A stretch of DNA of 64,000 nt from Mytilus trossulus (GCF_036588685.1 NW_026963296.1:3348001-3412000); one strand, 5' to 3'; counted from the first letter of the stretch, positions 11,912 through 22,590 are shown. Numbers and translations are program-made. The notes: generated by a model from the sequence alone, not told the origin.

Positions 11912-13959
11912 AAAAAATTATTTCCATGTAAAGTTTTGGCAATGTTATTACTTTGGAAATATAAATTTTGTCCCAAATAGTCCCTAGGTTGATTACTTTG
12001 TGAATCACAATTTGTCCTTACTTGGTTGTCTGACGCTAATACATCAATAAGATTCGAATGAGTAACAGTTTGAGTATTGTCCGGAGACGTATCTTGAAAC
12101 CATTGATTTTCATAATCACATCTACTTTCTGAATCACTATGACTCTCATTTACAGTTCCATAATTATTTATATAATATGAGTTGTGATGATCATAATAAT
12201 ATGGATATTGATGATAATAATTTTGGTAATCCCAATTATGTTGAGAATATTGATTTTCTGAGTTATCTTTCACATTTTGTTGATAAACATGATTTTGTGT
12301 ATCCTTTAATTTATCATTGCTTTCAGTAATATTGTCAGATAATTTATCCAATTCATTTTCAATCTTGTCCACAATAAATTTTGTGACTTTATTCCTTACT
12401 TGTACCAGTAAATCTTCACTATTATCCCTATGACTATTTAAATTTCCAGATTCTGATTTTTCATTACGCAGGGAAGAGTTATTTTGATTTTCTTCCAATA
12501 TAATAATTTTCCTATTCATTGTTTTTATGGTTTGTTCTAACTCTAAATTTCGGGCTTCAATTTGGTGAAGATAATCAAGAAGCTTGGTTTTCTCTTTAAG
12601 TTTTTCATTCACTGACAACTCTTTTAATTTCAGACTTTCTTCTTTTTTCTTTAATTTTAGTTCTAATTGACGCAATTCTTTCTGTTTCAACACACTATTT
12701 TCATTATCCTTATCTTGATTTTCTTTAGATTTATCAGTAATGTTTTTGTCTACACAGACTAAAGTTGGACGAGGTGAATTAACCTTCTTTACTGAAGTTT
12801 CAATATTCAAATGCAAATTTTCAGAATTTTGACTATGTGTTGCTTCACATCCTAGACATATTTTATTTTCTTTTCCCATACATTTTATGTGATAAGATTG
12901 ATCACAGAATTCACAAATTTGTTCATCAGTATTTAACAACTCTAAACATAAGGCACAAGACCTTGGAAATTCCTCCAATAAAAGAGATTGAGCAAAAGTT
13001 ACTTTGGGTATTACTTGATCTTTATCTATATGTTTTACTGAAGTATCGGATTCTATTCCATTTCCTTCTAAAAAAGATTCTTCATTAATCATGTTGACCA
13101 AAGGTAAGTTGATACTATCACATACTTGAGTATGAGTGGGAGAATTCACAGATAATACTTGCTTATCATCTATGGAGTCTATATCACAAATTGAACATAT
13201 ATAATGGTTTGTATCAGAATTATTCTCTAAAATGTTAATCATTTCACTTTTTAGTTTTTCGCAATTATAGTGTATCCAATGTTCACCCCTATTACACCAG
13301 ACACTTCTAGATAAGCAATTTCTAGTACATTTAGGGCATACTTTAGGGTCCTTAATGTCATTACTACCAGCGGCAGCATTTGTAACAGCTTTAGATTGAC
13401 TAATCTTTGTATTATCCACTACAACTGACGGATTATGACCGTTATTAATTGATGATAATAAAAAATCACATTGCTCTTTAATTTTGGTGTTGAGATGTTT
13501 ATAGTCTACATCATTACTCATATGCGATGCAATTTTAGAAAATTCATCTATGAATGACATAAATTGTTTCCCATTCACTTCAATACGACATGTTGTATTA
13601 AAAATGTTCACCCTATATAATTGCTTTGACGGATTACTAACGTCAGCAAATGAAATTGACCTCTCAGATAATTTCTTTGATAAATCGAACCTTTCATGTA
13701 CTGTTAGTTTTAAACTTTGGTTTGAGCTAAAATACTGGTCGAAGCATGTATTGAATTGCAAAAATGCAGCCGATGAAAACTGTATGATTAAATTCCCCCT
13801 TTTCAAAGTTGCTTGAATATCAATGTCTCTATTTGCAGCTTCCTTAATTTTATTCAAAGTTCTTTTCTCATTTAATACATAATTCTTAGTAGTTTGAATA
13901 CTCTTGCTGGGTGTATATATTTTAGTTGGAACTAATTCTCTACTTGACCTTCTCGACAT
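11878..13959 (-). CDS. LINE ORF1: PHD-finger, coiled-coil RNA-binding-type protein, 693 aa
   Basis: The N-terminal third is a globular domain of unknown fold typical of mollusc LINE ORF1s. A PHD-like zinc finger spans about 208-258, with Cys208, Cys211, Cys222, His227, His230, Cys233, Cys255 and Cys258 visible. A second Cys/His cluster begins around 335 ('CALCLELL', 'CEFCDQSYHIKC'). A long Lys/Glu/Leu-rich coiled coil lies at about 405-490 and should mediate oligomerisation. The C-terminus is Tyr/His/Asn-rich and low-complexity. In related elements ORF1 coats the RNA; PHD fingers may add chromatin or DNA contacts, which is inference here. It lies immediately upstream of ORF2 with a 34-nt overlap. 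Confidence 0.85.
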   Translation of the reverse strand: MSRRSSRELVPTKIYTPSKSIQTTKNYVLNEKRTLNKIKEAANRDIDIQATLKRGNLIIQFSSAAFLQFNTCFDQYFSSNQSLKLTVHERFDLSKKLSERSISFADVSNPSKQLYRVNIFNTTCRIEVNGKQFMSFIDEFSKIASHMSNDVDYKHLNTKIKEQCDFLLSSINNGHNPSVVVDNTKISQSKAVTNAAAGSNDIKDPKVCPKCTRNCLSRSVWCNRGEHWIHYNCEKLKSEMINILENNSDTNHYICSICDIDSIDDKQVLSVNSPTHTQVCDSINLPLVNMINEESFLEGNGIESDTSVKHIDKDQVIPKVTFAQSLLLEEFPRSCALCLELLNTDEQICEFCDQSYHIKCMGKENKICLGCEATHSQNSENLHLNIETSVKKVNSPRPTLVCVDKNITDKSKENQDKDNENSVLKQKELRQLELKLKKKEESLKLKELSVNEKLKEKTKLLDYLHQIEARNLELEQTIKTMNRKIIILEENQNNSSLRNEKSESGNLNSHRDNSEDLLVQVRNKVTKFIVDKIENELDKLSDNITESNDKLKDTQNHVYQQNVKDNSENQYSQHNWDYQNYYHQYPYYYDHHNSYYINNYGTVNESHSDSESRCDYENQWFQDTSPDNTQTVTHSNLIDVLASDNQVRTNCDSQSNQPRDYLGQNLYFQSNNIAKTLHGNNFLWKTSLSVQPT

Positions 13960-14140
13960 TTTGAATTTACTGTTGGTTGTATCTACTCAAAAACAGTGAT
14001 TTGGAAAAAATGTTTAAATAAAACAATTGTCTTTCTTAAAACTGTTCACTATATATTAAAAGTGTTCTATGTTTAAAAGGTAAAAGGACTGTTAATTAAA
14101 AACTTCTTTAAAATTTCTTCATAAAACCAAGATGGCGACT

Positions 14141-15136
14141 ATGAATCGGCTATTTCTTTGTCTCGTGTATCTCATTTTCTTTCGAGAAATGGCAGTAAAT
14201 GTATTTTCACTTTGCTAAAACATCATTCAGGGTTCTCATTGGCAATACAGGAAATAAAAGTTCACATTAAAACACTATCAAGTCTGTAAAAATCTGTAAA
14301 ATCTGTAAAACTGGCTCTCAATAAATTACACAACCACCACCTTCAACCACCACACAACGTCGGTTTTTAAATTGAAGAGCATCACTTTTGGTATGTCTAA
14401 ACACCAAAAAGACGAAAATAAACTGCTGTTTCCTGACAGTTTACTGCATTAGAACATTTACATATCAACAGATACCAAAGATGTTATTATCATTTCCTGT
14501 TGTATTCATGGTCATCTTTTAGAATATATATCAATTGTTATATTGTAGGCTGTTTTTGTTGAGAAATTAATACCCCTATTTCCCTATATAAGCAGTCAAA
14601 TTTACTGAAAAATCAAATTCATTTTTTTATACATAATAACCCAATATGACTTTTTAAAATGTCATTTCCCAACAAAACAAGGTGGATACATTACAAAAAC
14701 ACATTTATCTCAAAAAGGCTGTTGAACAAAATTTCCAAGTTCTGCCTGGTTTTCTCTGGCATTGCCTCTTAATTGATTTGCAGACCTATTTGATTTTTTT
14801 TTTGGAAAATCATTTGAAAGGCATTTTAAATAAAAACCAGAATGTATAAGAGATTAACTTATTCAATGATTTTAAAATCTAAGTCACATGTTAATTGATT
14901 TTCTTTAACGATGAGTTCCGATGTAAAATTTTAAAATTTCGTATTGTGTATTTAAAAACAGTCGTCGATAACAATGTTACACACTGACAAACAGCCCAAT
15001 GATATATTTATATACGTACAATTATAGAAGTATGATAATTGAAAAAAAAACCCATTTCGATATAGTATTTAGAATCATTTAGATTCTAATTGTAGTTAAG
15101 GAATCCGAGGTATAAATGTTTGATCACGATTTTCTG
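14141..15136. other. Non-coding spacer left of the TIR element
   Basis: No coding ORF. Contains the right arm (14742-14772) of the 31-bp inverted repeat shared with 1968-1998. Otherwise unrecognised AT-rich sequence. Confidence 0.5.
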
Positions 15137-15141
15137 ATTAA

Positions 15142-17403
15142 CACGGTGTAGAATGGTAGCGGACTCATCAGGTTTTTGACGGAGTTTCCGCACTAATCGG
15201 GTTCGGCAACGGACTTATCGCGTTTTGTTTTCAGACAGTGTGACACAAAATGAGCCAAATAGACGAAAAGAAGTCGTTAGTGTTTATGTTTATACGCACG
15301 CGCGGAAGGCACCGATGATCTAACTTTGAAAAAAAAATCATTTTGCTTCGGTACCACTCTGGACTTTTTCAAAAAGCTCCACACTAAACAGGACAACATC
15401 TACTAATGGTGTGTTTACCGTTCAAATACACAATATATTATAATTTGGACTTTTTGTGTTCCTTTATTTCATACAAAATACATATTAGAACCACTTGTGT
15501 GCATTCAAAAACTTAAAATATCGTATATTAAAGCTTTATCAAAATTGGTTGGCAGCGGACTAATCAGGTTTCCCTAAAATGGCGTGTTTTTTTGGCACCG
15601 AACTGTTGAGGTTTATTCAGCACAGGACTTATTGTGTTTTTATTGTTTTACCAGGTTAAAAAAAATTATGTTTTCGTAAATTTTGTTTGTTTGGGAAATG
15701 AAAAATAAAAGATTTTAATAACCCTATATATTTGACATCGTGAGCTAGAATATAAAAGTCTGGAACTTCTCACGAACAAGTATTTTTCCGCAATCTTGAT
15801 TTTTTTTTCTTTGAGTAAAAGTACATCGGTATGGGGCAATATCACATGCAATGCCAAACAAAACACAAATGGTCTATTTCTGTTCTATCCCAGATTAACA
15901 TGTGAAGGTCTTTTGACGGATGTTTCGAAAAGACACGTTCATTCCGGCGTAATAGAAATATTCATAATGATGCATGTATGAGTGAAGCTTTATGTGTCAG
16001 TCCTGAAAAACGATTGTTGATGGAGCCGGTGAATAACTATGACAACTTAAATTATGAATCCATTTAGTGCATGTTAGATGCATGATTTTTGTAATAGTTG
16101 TTAGTGACTTTAAACGAGTTGTCAATTAACTGCAAGTACTCGCAGGTCAGTTCCTTGTGTCTTTTTTTGTTTTTGGGATGTACAAGTACCCAGCCACGTC
16201 CACTTGTATTTTTTTCCATCTGATGAGTTAAGCCTTTTTCAACTGAATTTTATAGTTCGTTCTTATGGTGTACTATTATACCACTGTCCCAACTAACATG
16301 TTTAACCCCGCCACATTATGTATGCATGTATGTGCCTGTCCCAAGTCAGGAGCCTGTGATTCAGTTGTTGTCGTTTGTTTATGTGTCACATTTGTTTTTC
16401 GTTCATTATTTTTTTATATTAATAAGGCCGTTTGTTTTCTGGTTTGAATTGTTTTACATTGTCATTTCGGGGCCTTTTATAGCTGAATATGCGGTATGGA
16501 CCTTGCTCATTGTTGAAGGCCGTACGGTGACATATAATTGGTAATTACTGTGTCATTTTGGTCTCTTGTGGAGAGTTATCTGATTGGCAATCATACCACA
16601 TCTTCTTTTTTTATACCTACTAGTTCAAATAACTTTCACGTCTTGAAAGGCATTCTTTGACGCCTTACATCGTCGCAAAAGGGCGTCAAAGAAAGCATTT
16701 ATACTAGCCTTCCCAGACGTCATAATTATTTGTACTAGAACCCTCCCTGCTATGAGGCAGAGCTACTGATAGAATCCCACACATTTGCTTGTGGATGAAT
16801 AAAGTATATCATTGCGTAATGTGTGATTAATGTATAAAGTAAGAAGTGTTGAACAACCATGCAGGCGGAGTAAAAACATAGACTGACTGAGAAGATGTGA
16901 GTTTCCAAATTCATTTGCGCACGAAAAGTCCGGTGCCAAAAACACAAAAAGTCCGGTGCCACAAATTTTCCACATTAACTATCATTTAAGACCTAATAGT
17001 GCATGACACAGTTCCGAAATGGAAAATGTCTAAATTTAATGAATACTGAATAACCAAATATTTACTTGGAGAAGAAAACAACAAGCTTAAAACACGCTTC
17101 AATTGGACATCTTTCCATGAAAAATGTTTGTTTTCAAGTTGGGGTACAACATTGGTGGAAACAATTTAGAATAAATCGTAGCTTCCCATGAAAATATGAC
17201 TAGATATCCAGCAAAATAAATAATTTCCCCATTCCGTGACATCAAGCTTATTTGGAAATATCAATTCTGCTTTAATACAAATTGAAAAATAACCACTTAC
17301 GCCAAATGTTGTCACCTGAAAACACGATAAGTCCGTTGCTAAACCCGATTAGTGCGGAAACGCCGAAAAAAACCCGATAAGTCCGTTACCATTCTACACC
17401 GTG
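15142..17403. mobile_element. 2.26-kb non-autonomous TIR transposon, CACGGTG ends, ATTAA target duplication
   Basis: The ends are inverted repeats of about 85 bp. The left end begins 'cacggtgtagaatggtagcg', and the reverse complement of the right end begins 'cacggtgtagaatggtaacg'. Both continue with 'tttccgcactaatcgggtt' and 'caacggacttatcg'. ATTAA occurs immediately outside each end (15137-15141 and 17404-17408). Related sub-terminal motifs recur inside (about 15549-15640 and 16923-16975). No transposase ORF is present. A family A repeat is nested at 16095-16612. The CACGGTG heptamer with a 5-bp duplication resembles Transib/RAG-type ends, but that assignment is tentative. Confidence 0.88.
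16095..16612 (+). mobile_element. Repeat family A, near full-length copy
   Basis: A ~500-bp mussel repeat. Marker strings in order are 'gagttgtcaattaactgcaa', 'cagccacgtccac', 'ctgatgagttaagcc', 'cctgtcccaagtcaggagcc', 'ggggccttttatagctg', 'gttgaaggccgtacggtgac' and 'ggcaatcataccacatcttc'. Other copies lie at 18670-19110, 19115-19515, 22345-22590, 42165-42510, 47870-48003 and, inverted, 49193-49480, with several fragments. Short ORFs inside are not conserved between copies. Confidence 0.85.
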
Positions 17404-17721
17404 ATTAAGTGTTACCGAATAAAGCGTGTCTGCAGTTGTACAAGATCTATCAAATATCCAATACAACCGGTTTCAAATGAAAAATACTCTAAAGAAACTG
17501 TGTTGATGGCCTTGATCTATGTACATTTTAAATGACGGTCACTTTCTCACATTCTAGACTAAGATATAATTCATAACTATGGGTTATATAAACATATGGG
17601 TTTTTTTCCGGACAAACTTTTTTTTTCGCCTTTCCTCAGGGTAAAAAACAGATGATTTTTTTCTCCAAAAACTGGAAACAAACTTTTTTTCCCCAAAAAA
17701 ACCCATAGCCCCCCCCGGTAT

Positions 17722-18358
17722 CAGGTTCGTTCGCGCCCAATACACTTTCGCACCCTACACGTTCGCACCAAAGGTCCGTTCGCGCCCAATAATTGGAAAA
17801 TCATAATTAGTGTTAAAAATTGCTTTGGTGTAAGTAAAACATTCAAGATTTTAAACGAAAAACAAAGAAGATAATTATTTTTAAAAGCTTGGTCCCTTTG
17901 ATCTGAAACAATAAAATATAGCAATACACTATTATAACCAAAACATGATAAAATTTATACAACACACAAAAAAAAACGTAGTCAAAATCTCACTTTATTT
18001 TGAAACAAGTCAATGAGACAAAGTTGTAGCAATACACTAACCAAAACATGATTTAGAGTTATTCATCACAGAATAAAACGTTGACAGAATCCCACTTTAT
18101 TTAGATAGGATTTTTTTTCTTCAACAATACACTATCCAAAACATGATAAAGATTTATTCAAAACACAAAGAAAATGCTGTCTCACTTTATTTTGAGACAA
18201 TGACAATAAATATAAAAATACACTTGCCTAAACATGATTAAAAAGCTATAGTTATTAAACAGAAAACCAATTAAAATTGGGCGCGAACATGTAGGGTGCG
18301 AAAGTGAAAGGGGGCGAATATGAGTGGGTGCGAACATGATTGGGCGCGAACGGACCCG
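17722..18358. mobile_element. Foldback element with compound TIRs and internal tandem repeats
   Basis: The left arm (17722-17795) holds 'cgttcgcgcccaat' twice and 'actttcgcaccctacacgtt' between them. The right arm (18270-18358) is its reverse complement in structure, with 'attgggcgcgaac' twice and 'gtagggtgcgaaagt'. Between the arms are four degenerate units of about 90-113 bp marked by 'aatacact' and 'aaaacatgat' (from about 17921, 18034, 18125 and 18217). C-runs flank both sides (17709-17716 and 18366-18377), and no target duplication could be seen. No ORF. Confidence 0.75.
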
Positions 18359-18669
18359 GATTCGCCCCCCCCCCCCCGAAAATCAAATGGTTGCTGCCTG
18401 AGGAGTCAACTAACATTTTTGCTATGCTGACTTGTTTGTTGATCATCATTTTATTAATAGACGATCGAGTAGGACGGACGATGGACGGCAATGGATGAGA
18501 ATGAATAGCTCACTTGGCCCTGAATCGGAAATTTATGATATTCATTTTTTTGTTGTTGTAAAGCAAAATACTGTTCTTGGGTCATGATTCTTGCCTTTAA
18601 AAGTTGTTTCTGTATAGTAATCAAGATAATGAGCAAAAATGAAGAAAACATGGAAACATGATTTTTTAA

Positions 18670-19110
18670 AAGTTATTATTGGCTTTGAACAAGCTGTCAG
18701 TAACACTGCCAGTACTCTCAGATCTTTAATTAGCGTCTTTTTTGTTTTGGAATGTATAGATAATCTGCCACGTATGGTCTGTGTTTTCGTTAGATGTTTT
18801 CTGCCTTGTATCGAATTGATGGTGCACCTGTCCTAAGTCAGGAATCTGATGTACAGTAGTTGTCGTTTGTTTATGTAGTTCATATGTGTATCTAGTTTCT
18901 CGTTTTTATATAGATTAGACTGTTGGTTTTCCCGTTTGGATGGTTATACATTACTAATTTTTGGGGCCTTTTATAGCTTGCTGTTCGGTGTGAGCCAAGG
19001 CTCCGTGTTCAAGGCCGTACCTTGACCTATAATGGTTTACTTTTATAAATTGTTATTTGGATAGAGAGTTGTCTCATTGGCACTCATACCACATCTTCCT
19101 ATATCTGTTA
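18670..19110 (+). mobile_element. Repeat family A copy
   Basis: Begins 'ggctttgaacaagctgtcag' and ends 'cactcataccacatcttc'. It carries the family A strings 'gtcctaagtcaggaatctg' and 'ggccttttatagcttg', and a divergent 3' subtype with 'gagccaaggctccgtg' that also occurs at 47880 and, inverted, at 29900 and 49300. Confidence 0.8.
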
Positions 19111-19114
19111 ACCC

Positions 19115-19515
19115 GACAGATCGATGCAAAACTTTTCAACTAATTTTTATAGTTTGTTCTTACGTTGTGCTGTTATACCATTGTTCCAGGTTAGGGTAGG
19201 GTTTGGTGCCAGCAAATTAGTTTAGTCCTGCCACATTCTGTATGTGCTTGTCCCCAATCAGGAGCCTATAGTTCAGTAGTTGTTGTTGGTTCTTGTCTGT
19301 CATATCTGTTTTTCGCAAATTGTTTTGTTATATATGAGCCGTTAGTTTTCTCAATTGAAGTGTTTCATATTTTTCATGTCAGGGCTTTTTATAGCCGAAT
19401 TCACGATATGGTTTTTCTTCTTGTTGAAGGCCGTACAATTGACTATGATTGCTAAAATCTACTACATTTGAATTTTGCATAGTTGTCTCATTAGCAATCA
19501 TACCACATCTCCTTA
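19115..19515 (+). mobile_element. Repeat family A copy, 5'-truncated
   Basis: Directly follows the previous copy in the same orientation. It starts at the 'acttttcaac' region and ends 'catcataccacatctcc'-like at about 19510. The pair may reflect one insertion next to another or a local tandem duplication. Confidence 0.7.
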
Positions 19516-19639
19516 GTTTTATAAAGAAAACTCAAGACTCAGAAAACCCAACTTTACCAAAAACAGGTGCAGATCTCAGGTGCTTGGAATCCTGCTGCAC
19601 ATGTGATACCCTTGTGTGGCTTATGAACGTACAAATTCA

Positions 19640-19765
19640 AAGTGCAAGGGTTCTTAAACGTGCAGAGACTGTGGTAGTCTAACATTACGAGGATACGGGT
19701 TTAATGTCCCCATTCTGACTGCGTATTTATACATCCCACACCGCCAAATGACCCAACATGGAATG
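19640..19765 (+). repeat. Dispersed repeat fragment (family I, 3' part)
   Basis: Shares 'aatgtccccattctgac' and 'aacgtgcaga' blocks with 23690-23800, so it is a second copy of the same repeat. No ORF. Confidence 0.5.
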
Positions 19766-19849
19766 GGTTTAATTGCTTGTCAGAAAAGAATATATTTGAA
19801 TACCCCATTTACTCTTGAGATAGACAAATGTCTAGCAATTATACCAAAC

Positions 19850-20795
19850 ATTGTGTATAAACAAGCTGGAAATATATCTAATGATGACTAACCAAGTAAT
19901 ATACAAAATCTGCAAATATATTAAATGATGACTAATGTGGTCAACTATCTCCATAAATTTATTCGGGCCACGTATACAAAATCTGTATATATACCTAGTA
20001 ATGACTAACCAAGTATACAAAAGCTAAATATATCTAATGATGACTAACCAAGTATACAAAAGCTGTAGATATACCTAGTAAGGACTAACTAAGTATACAA
20101 AAGATGTAAATATATCTAATGATGACTAACCAAGTATACAAAAGCTGTAGATATACCTAGTAATGACTAATCAAGTATACAAAAGATGTAAATATATCTA
20201 ATGATGACTAACCAAGTATACAAAAGCTGTAGATATACCTAGTAATGACTAACCAAGTATACAAAAGATGTATATATACCTAGTAATGACTAACCAAGTA
20301 TACAAAAGATGTATATATACCTAGTAATGACTAACCAAGTATACAAAAGATGTATATATACCTAGTAATGACTAACCAAGTATACAAAAGCTGTAGATAT
20401 ACCTAGTAAGGACTAACTAAGTATACAAAAGATGTAAATATATCTAATGATGACTAACCAAGTATACAAAAGCTGTAGATATACCTAGTAATGACTAACC
20501 AAGTATACAAAAGATGTATATATACCTAGTAATGACTAACCAAGTATACAAAAGATGTATATATACCTAGTAAGGACTAACTAAGTATACAAAAGCTGTA
20601 AATATATCTAATGACAACTAACCAAGTATACGATAGGTGTAAATGTATTTAATGATGACTAACCAAGTATGCACAAGCTATAAATATATTTAATGAAGAC
20701 TAACCATGTATACAAAAGTTATAAATATATCTAATGATGACTAATGAGGTCAACTATCTACATACATGTATTCGTGCCAAGGATTACAAAAGCTG
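19850..20795. repeat. 41-bp minisatellite array
   Basis: About 22 units built on 'tatacaaaag', 'tatatacctagtaatgac' and 'taaccaag'. Two unit types, 'gctgtagatatacctag' and 'gatgtaaatatatctaatg', alternate in places, giving an 82-bp higher-order period. The edges are degenerate, and the array ends about 1 kb downstream of the Roco gene stop codon. Confidence 0.93.
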
Positions 20796-21789
20796 TAAAT
20801 ATATTAAATATGACTTATAAGGTCGACTATCTACATTAAATTCTGAAAAAAAACAAAAACATTAAAATAATTTATATATAATTCCGATAAATATAAACAG
20901 GATGTTTTTTTTTAATGTGTTCTTGTTTTGTCTCTGTACTATACACATTTCCTATGACTGAACATTTCATTTCATTAATATATAACACACAAAACATATT
21001 TATAAACAAATATTAATTGTTATGTACATAATGATTTAAGTATTGGTAATTGTATAATATTCACATACCATGTTTGCTGCATGTAATTAAATTATTATAA
21101 TACTAAAACAGTACAATATCGGTTCCCTTTTAAAATTTAGTCCACAATTTCGAATATGGTCCGGTCCACTTTCTCATCTAGACCATTACTTTCTATAATT
21201 CTACGAATATTAAGATTGGTCCACTATTTTATCTCAGCCATTACTTTCTTCAACGCTATGAATAGACAGTTAGGTTCACTATGTCATCTTGGAAATTTCT
21301 TTCTATCAATAAAATTTATGAACTAACTATAATTGGCCGCATTACTTCTATACTCCAGAGACGGCATTCTAGTCATAAATGATTGGTGATCTACAGTCAA
21401 TATGTTGGTATGCTAATTTCTAATAAAGTGCCAAAAATAACTGTTTGCAATAAAAATCGTGAGGAGGAGATAATTCTTTATTAAGGTTGAACTTTCATCG
21501 GGTTCACTATTTCAACTGTAATATCCATTCCTGAAATAAAAATAAAATAAATCAAGACTGCACAGATAAAATAAGTTACAGTTGAAATTCTACTTCAAAA
21601 TTACAAGTTTTGCAGATAAAGCCAGTTTGTTTGGACCAGTAGTAAAAGAAGCTGTAATAATTATCAGCTAATTAAACACGTTTCTGGAAACAAACTGTCT
21701 GCTTAATACTTAAGGTTATATACATACACTTATACGGGGCAAAGAAATATGAATAAAACCATAACGAACTTTGAGCACACATTTTGGTT
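20796..21789 (-). other. 3' flank / probable 3' UTR of the Roco gene
   Basis: AT-rich DNA downstream (on the minus strand) of the stop codon at 21790-21792. On the minus strand a possible polyadenylation signal AATAAA lies at about 21478-21483, roughly 310 nt after the stop. No repeats were recognised. Confidence 0.4.
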
Positions 21790-22284
21790 TTAAAGAAGAT
21801 ACGAATTCCAATTGTTCAAATCATATTTACCTAATATTTCATTTTCAATTGATTGAACTTCCTGAGCAGACATAGTTTTAGCCATAATTTCATTAAGTTG
21901 ATCTGTATAAAGTCTTGCTGGTTTGTTAAGTAGATCAAACCGTTTTAAAAGATCAGTTAATATGTTACACAACTCAACAAAACGTGTATCTCCAAGTTCA
22001 AATTCTTTTGAGTGTTGTAGTTCATTCCTTGTCAGTCTTATGCGCTCAATATCATCTCCAACAGCTATGCCTGTAACCTGATCAACTTGCCTCATCCCTC
22101 CCCATCCATTAGTTGGCATATGTTTTTTTAGTTTAAAGTGCTCCTGGTACAAGTATGTTATATCACAATCGCTTCTCGGACGTAGATTTGGTTTATCTGG
22201 TTTTAGTAGGTCATATGAAGCATCAGCAAGAATATTAAGCACAATTATTCCCATCTTTGTAAAATTAATCTGCTCTTTGGTGAA
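21790..22284 (-). CDS. Roco gene, last exon: DZIP3-type HEPN-like domain
   Basis: The exon follows a clear acceptor (minus strand '...tttttttcag', first exon base 22284), starts in phase 0 with Phe-Thr-Lys-Glu, and ends at TAA. It encodes 164 residues. The domain resembles the HEPN_DZIP3 family, with 'DKPNLRPRSDCDITYLY'-type sequence, 'PTNGWGG' (about 58-63) and 'DDIERIRLTRNELQH' (77-91). The last of these contains the R-x4-H signature (Arg86, His91) of HEPN ribonucleases. Helical tail to residue 164. As the C-terminal module after Roc-COR it is the likely effector. Catalysis is inferred from the motif only; some HEPN domains are purely structural. Confidence 0.85.
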   Translation of the reverse strand, partial: FTKEQINFTKMGIIVLNILADASYDLLKPDKPNLRPRSDCDITYLYQEHFKLKKHMPTNGWGGMRQVDQVTGIAVGDDIERIRLTRNELQHSKEFELGDTRFVELCNILTDLLKRFDLLNKPARLYTDQLNEIMAKTMSAQEVQSIENEILGKYDLNNWNSYLL

Positions 22285-22344
22285 CTGAAAAAAAATATAG
22301 AATTGTTACGTAAAGTATGTAAAAGGCCAACATAATCGTGAATA

Positions 22345-22590
22345 AGGCTACTCTCAGATCTGTTATTAGTGTCTTTTTGTTTTGGGGACCTGTAAGTACC
22401 CTGCCACGTCCACTCTGTGTTTTTGTAAGTTGTATTTCTGCTTTGAATCCATCTGATGAGTTAAGCCCTTTGCAAAATATTTTTTATAGTTTGTTATGTT
22501 AAAATGTTACACCACTGTCCCATGGTAGGGGGGGGGGGGGGGGAGGGTCGCCACATTCTGGTTGTGCCTGTCTCAAGCCAGTCCTGGAAG
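22345..22590 (+). mobile_element. Repeat family A, 5' part
   Basis: Carries 'ctctcagatctgttattag', 'ccctgccacgtccac' and 'gatgagttaagcc', then a poly-G tract (about 22528-22545) and 'ccacattctgg'. Truncated at the 3' side. Lies in the last intron of the Roco gene, in antisense orientation to it. Confidence 0.7.

Larger units (their letters stand above)
8345..14140 (-). mobile_element. Apparently intact two-ORF non-LTR retrotransposon (LINE)
   Basis: A minus-strand element with a long ORF1 (11878-13959) and ORF2 (8360-11911), both free of stops and frameshifts, which is unusual in a region where other retroelements are decayed. The ORFs overlap by 34 nt in different frames. ORF2 carries an apurinic-type endonuclease at its N-terminus and a reverse transcriptase, so the element uses target-primed reverse transcription; it has no LTRs. 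Exact ends are not visible. The 3' end lies just below 8360 and the 5' UTR probably reaches about 14.1 kb. The clade (CR1/Jockey/I group) was not resolved by eye. Confidence 0.85.

Noticed and set aside
8520-13816. Plus-strand ORFs of 66-88 codons within the LINE
   Set aside because: Antisense shadows of ORF1 and ORF2.
16265-16544. Short Cys/Phe-rich plus-strand ORFs
   Set aside because: They lie inside a family A repeat and are not conserved in its other copies.
15142-17403. piggyBac-type TTAA element
   Set aside because: TTAA is present at both flanks, but the inverted repeats then start one base out of register; ATTAA as a 5-bp duplication aligns both ends exactly.
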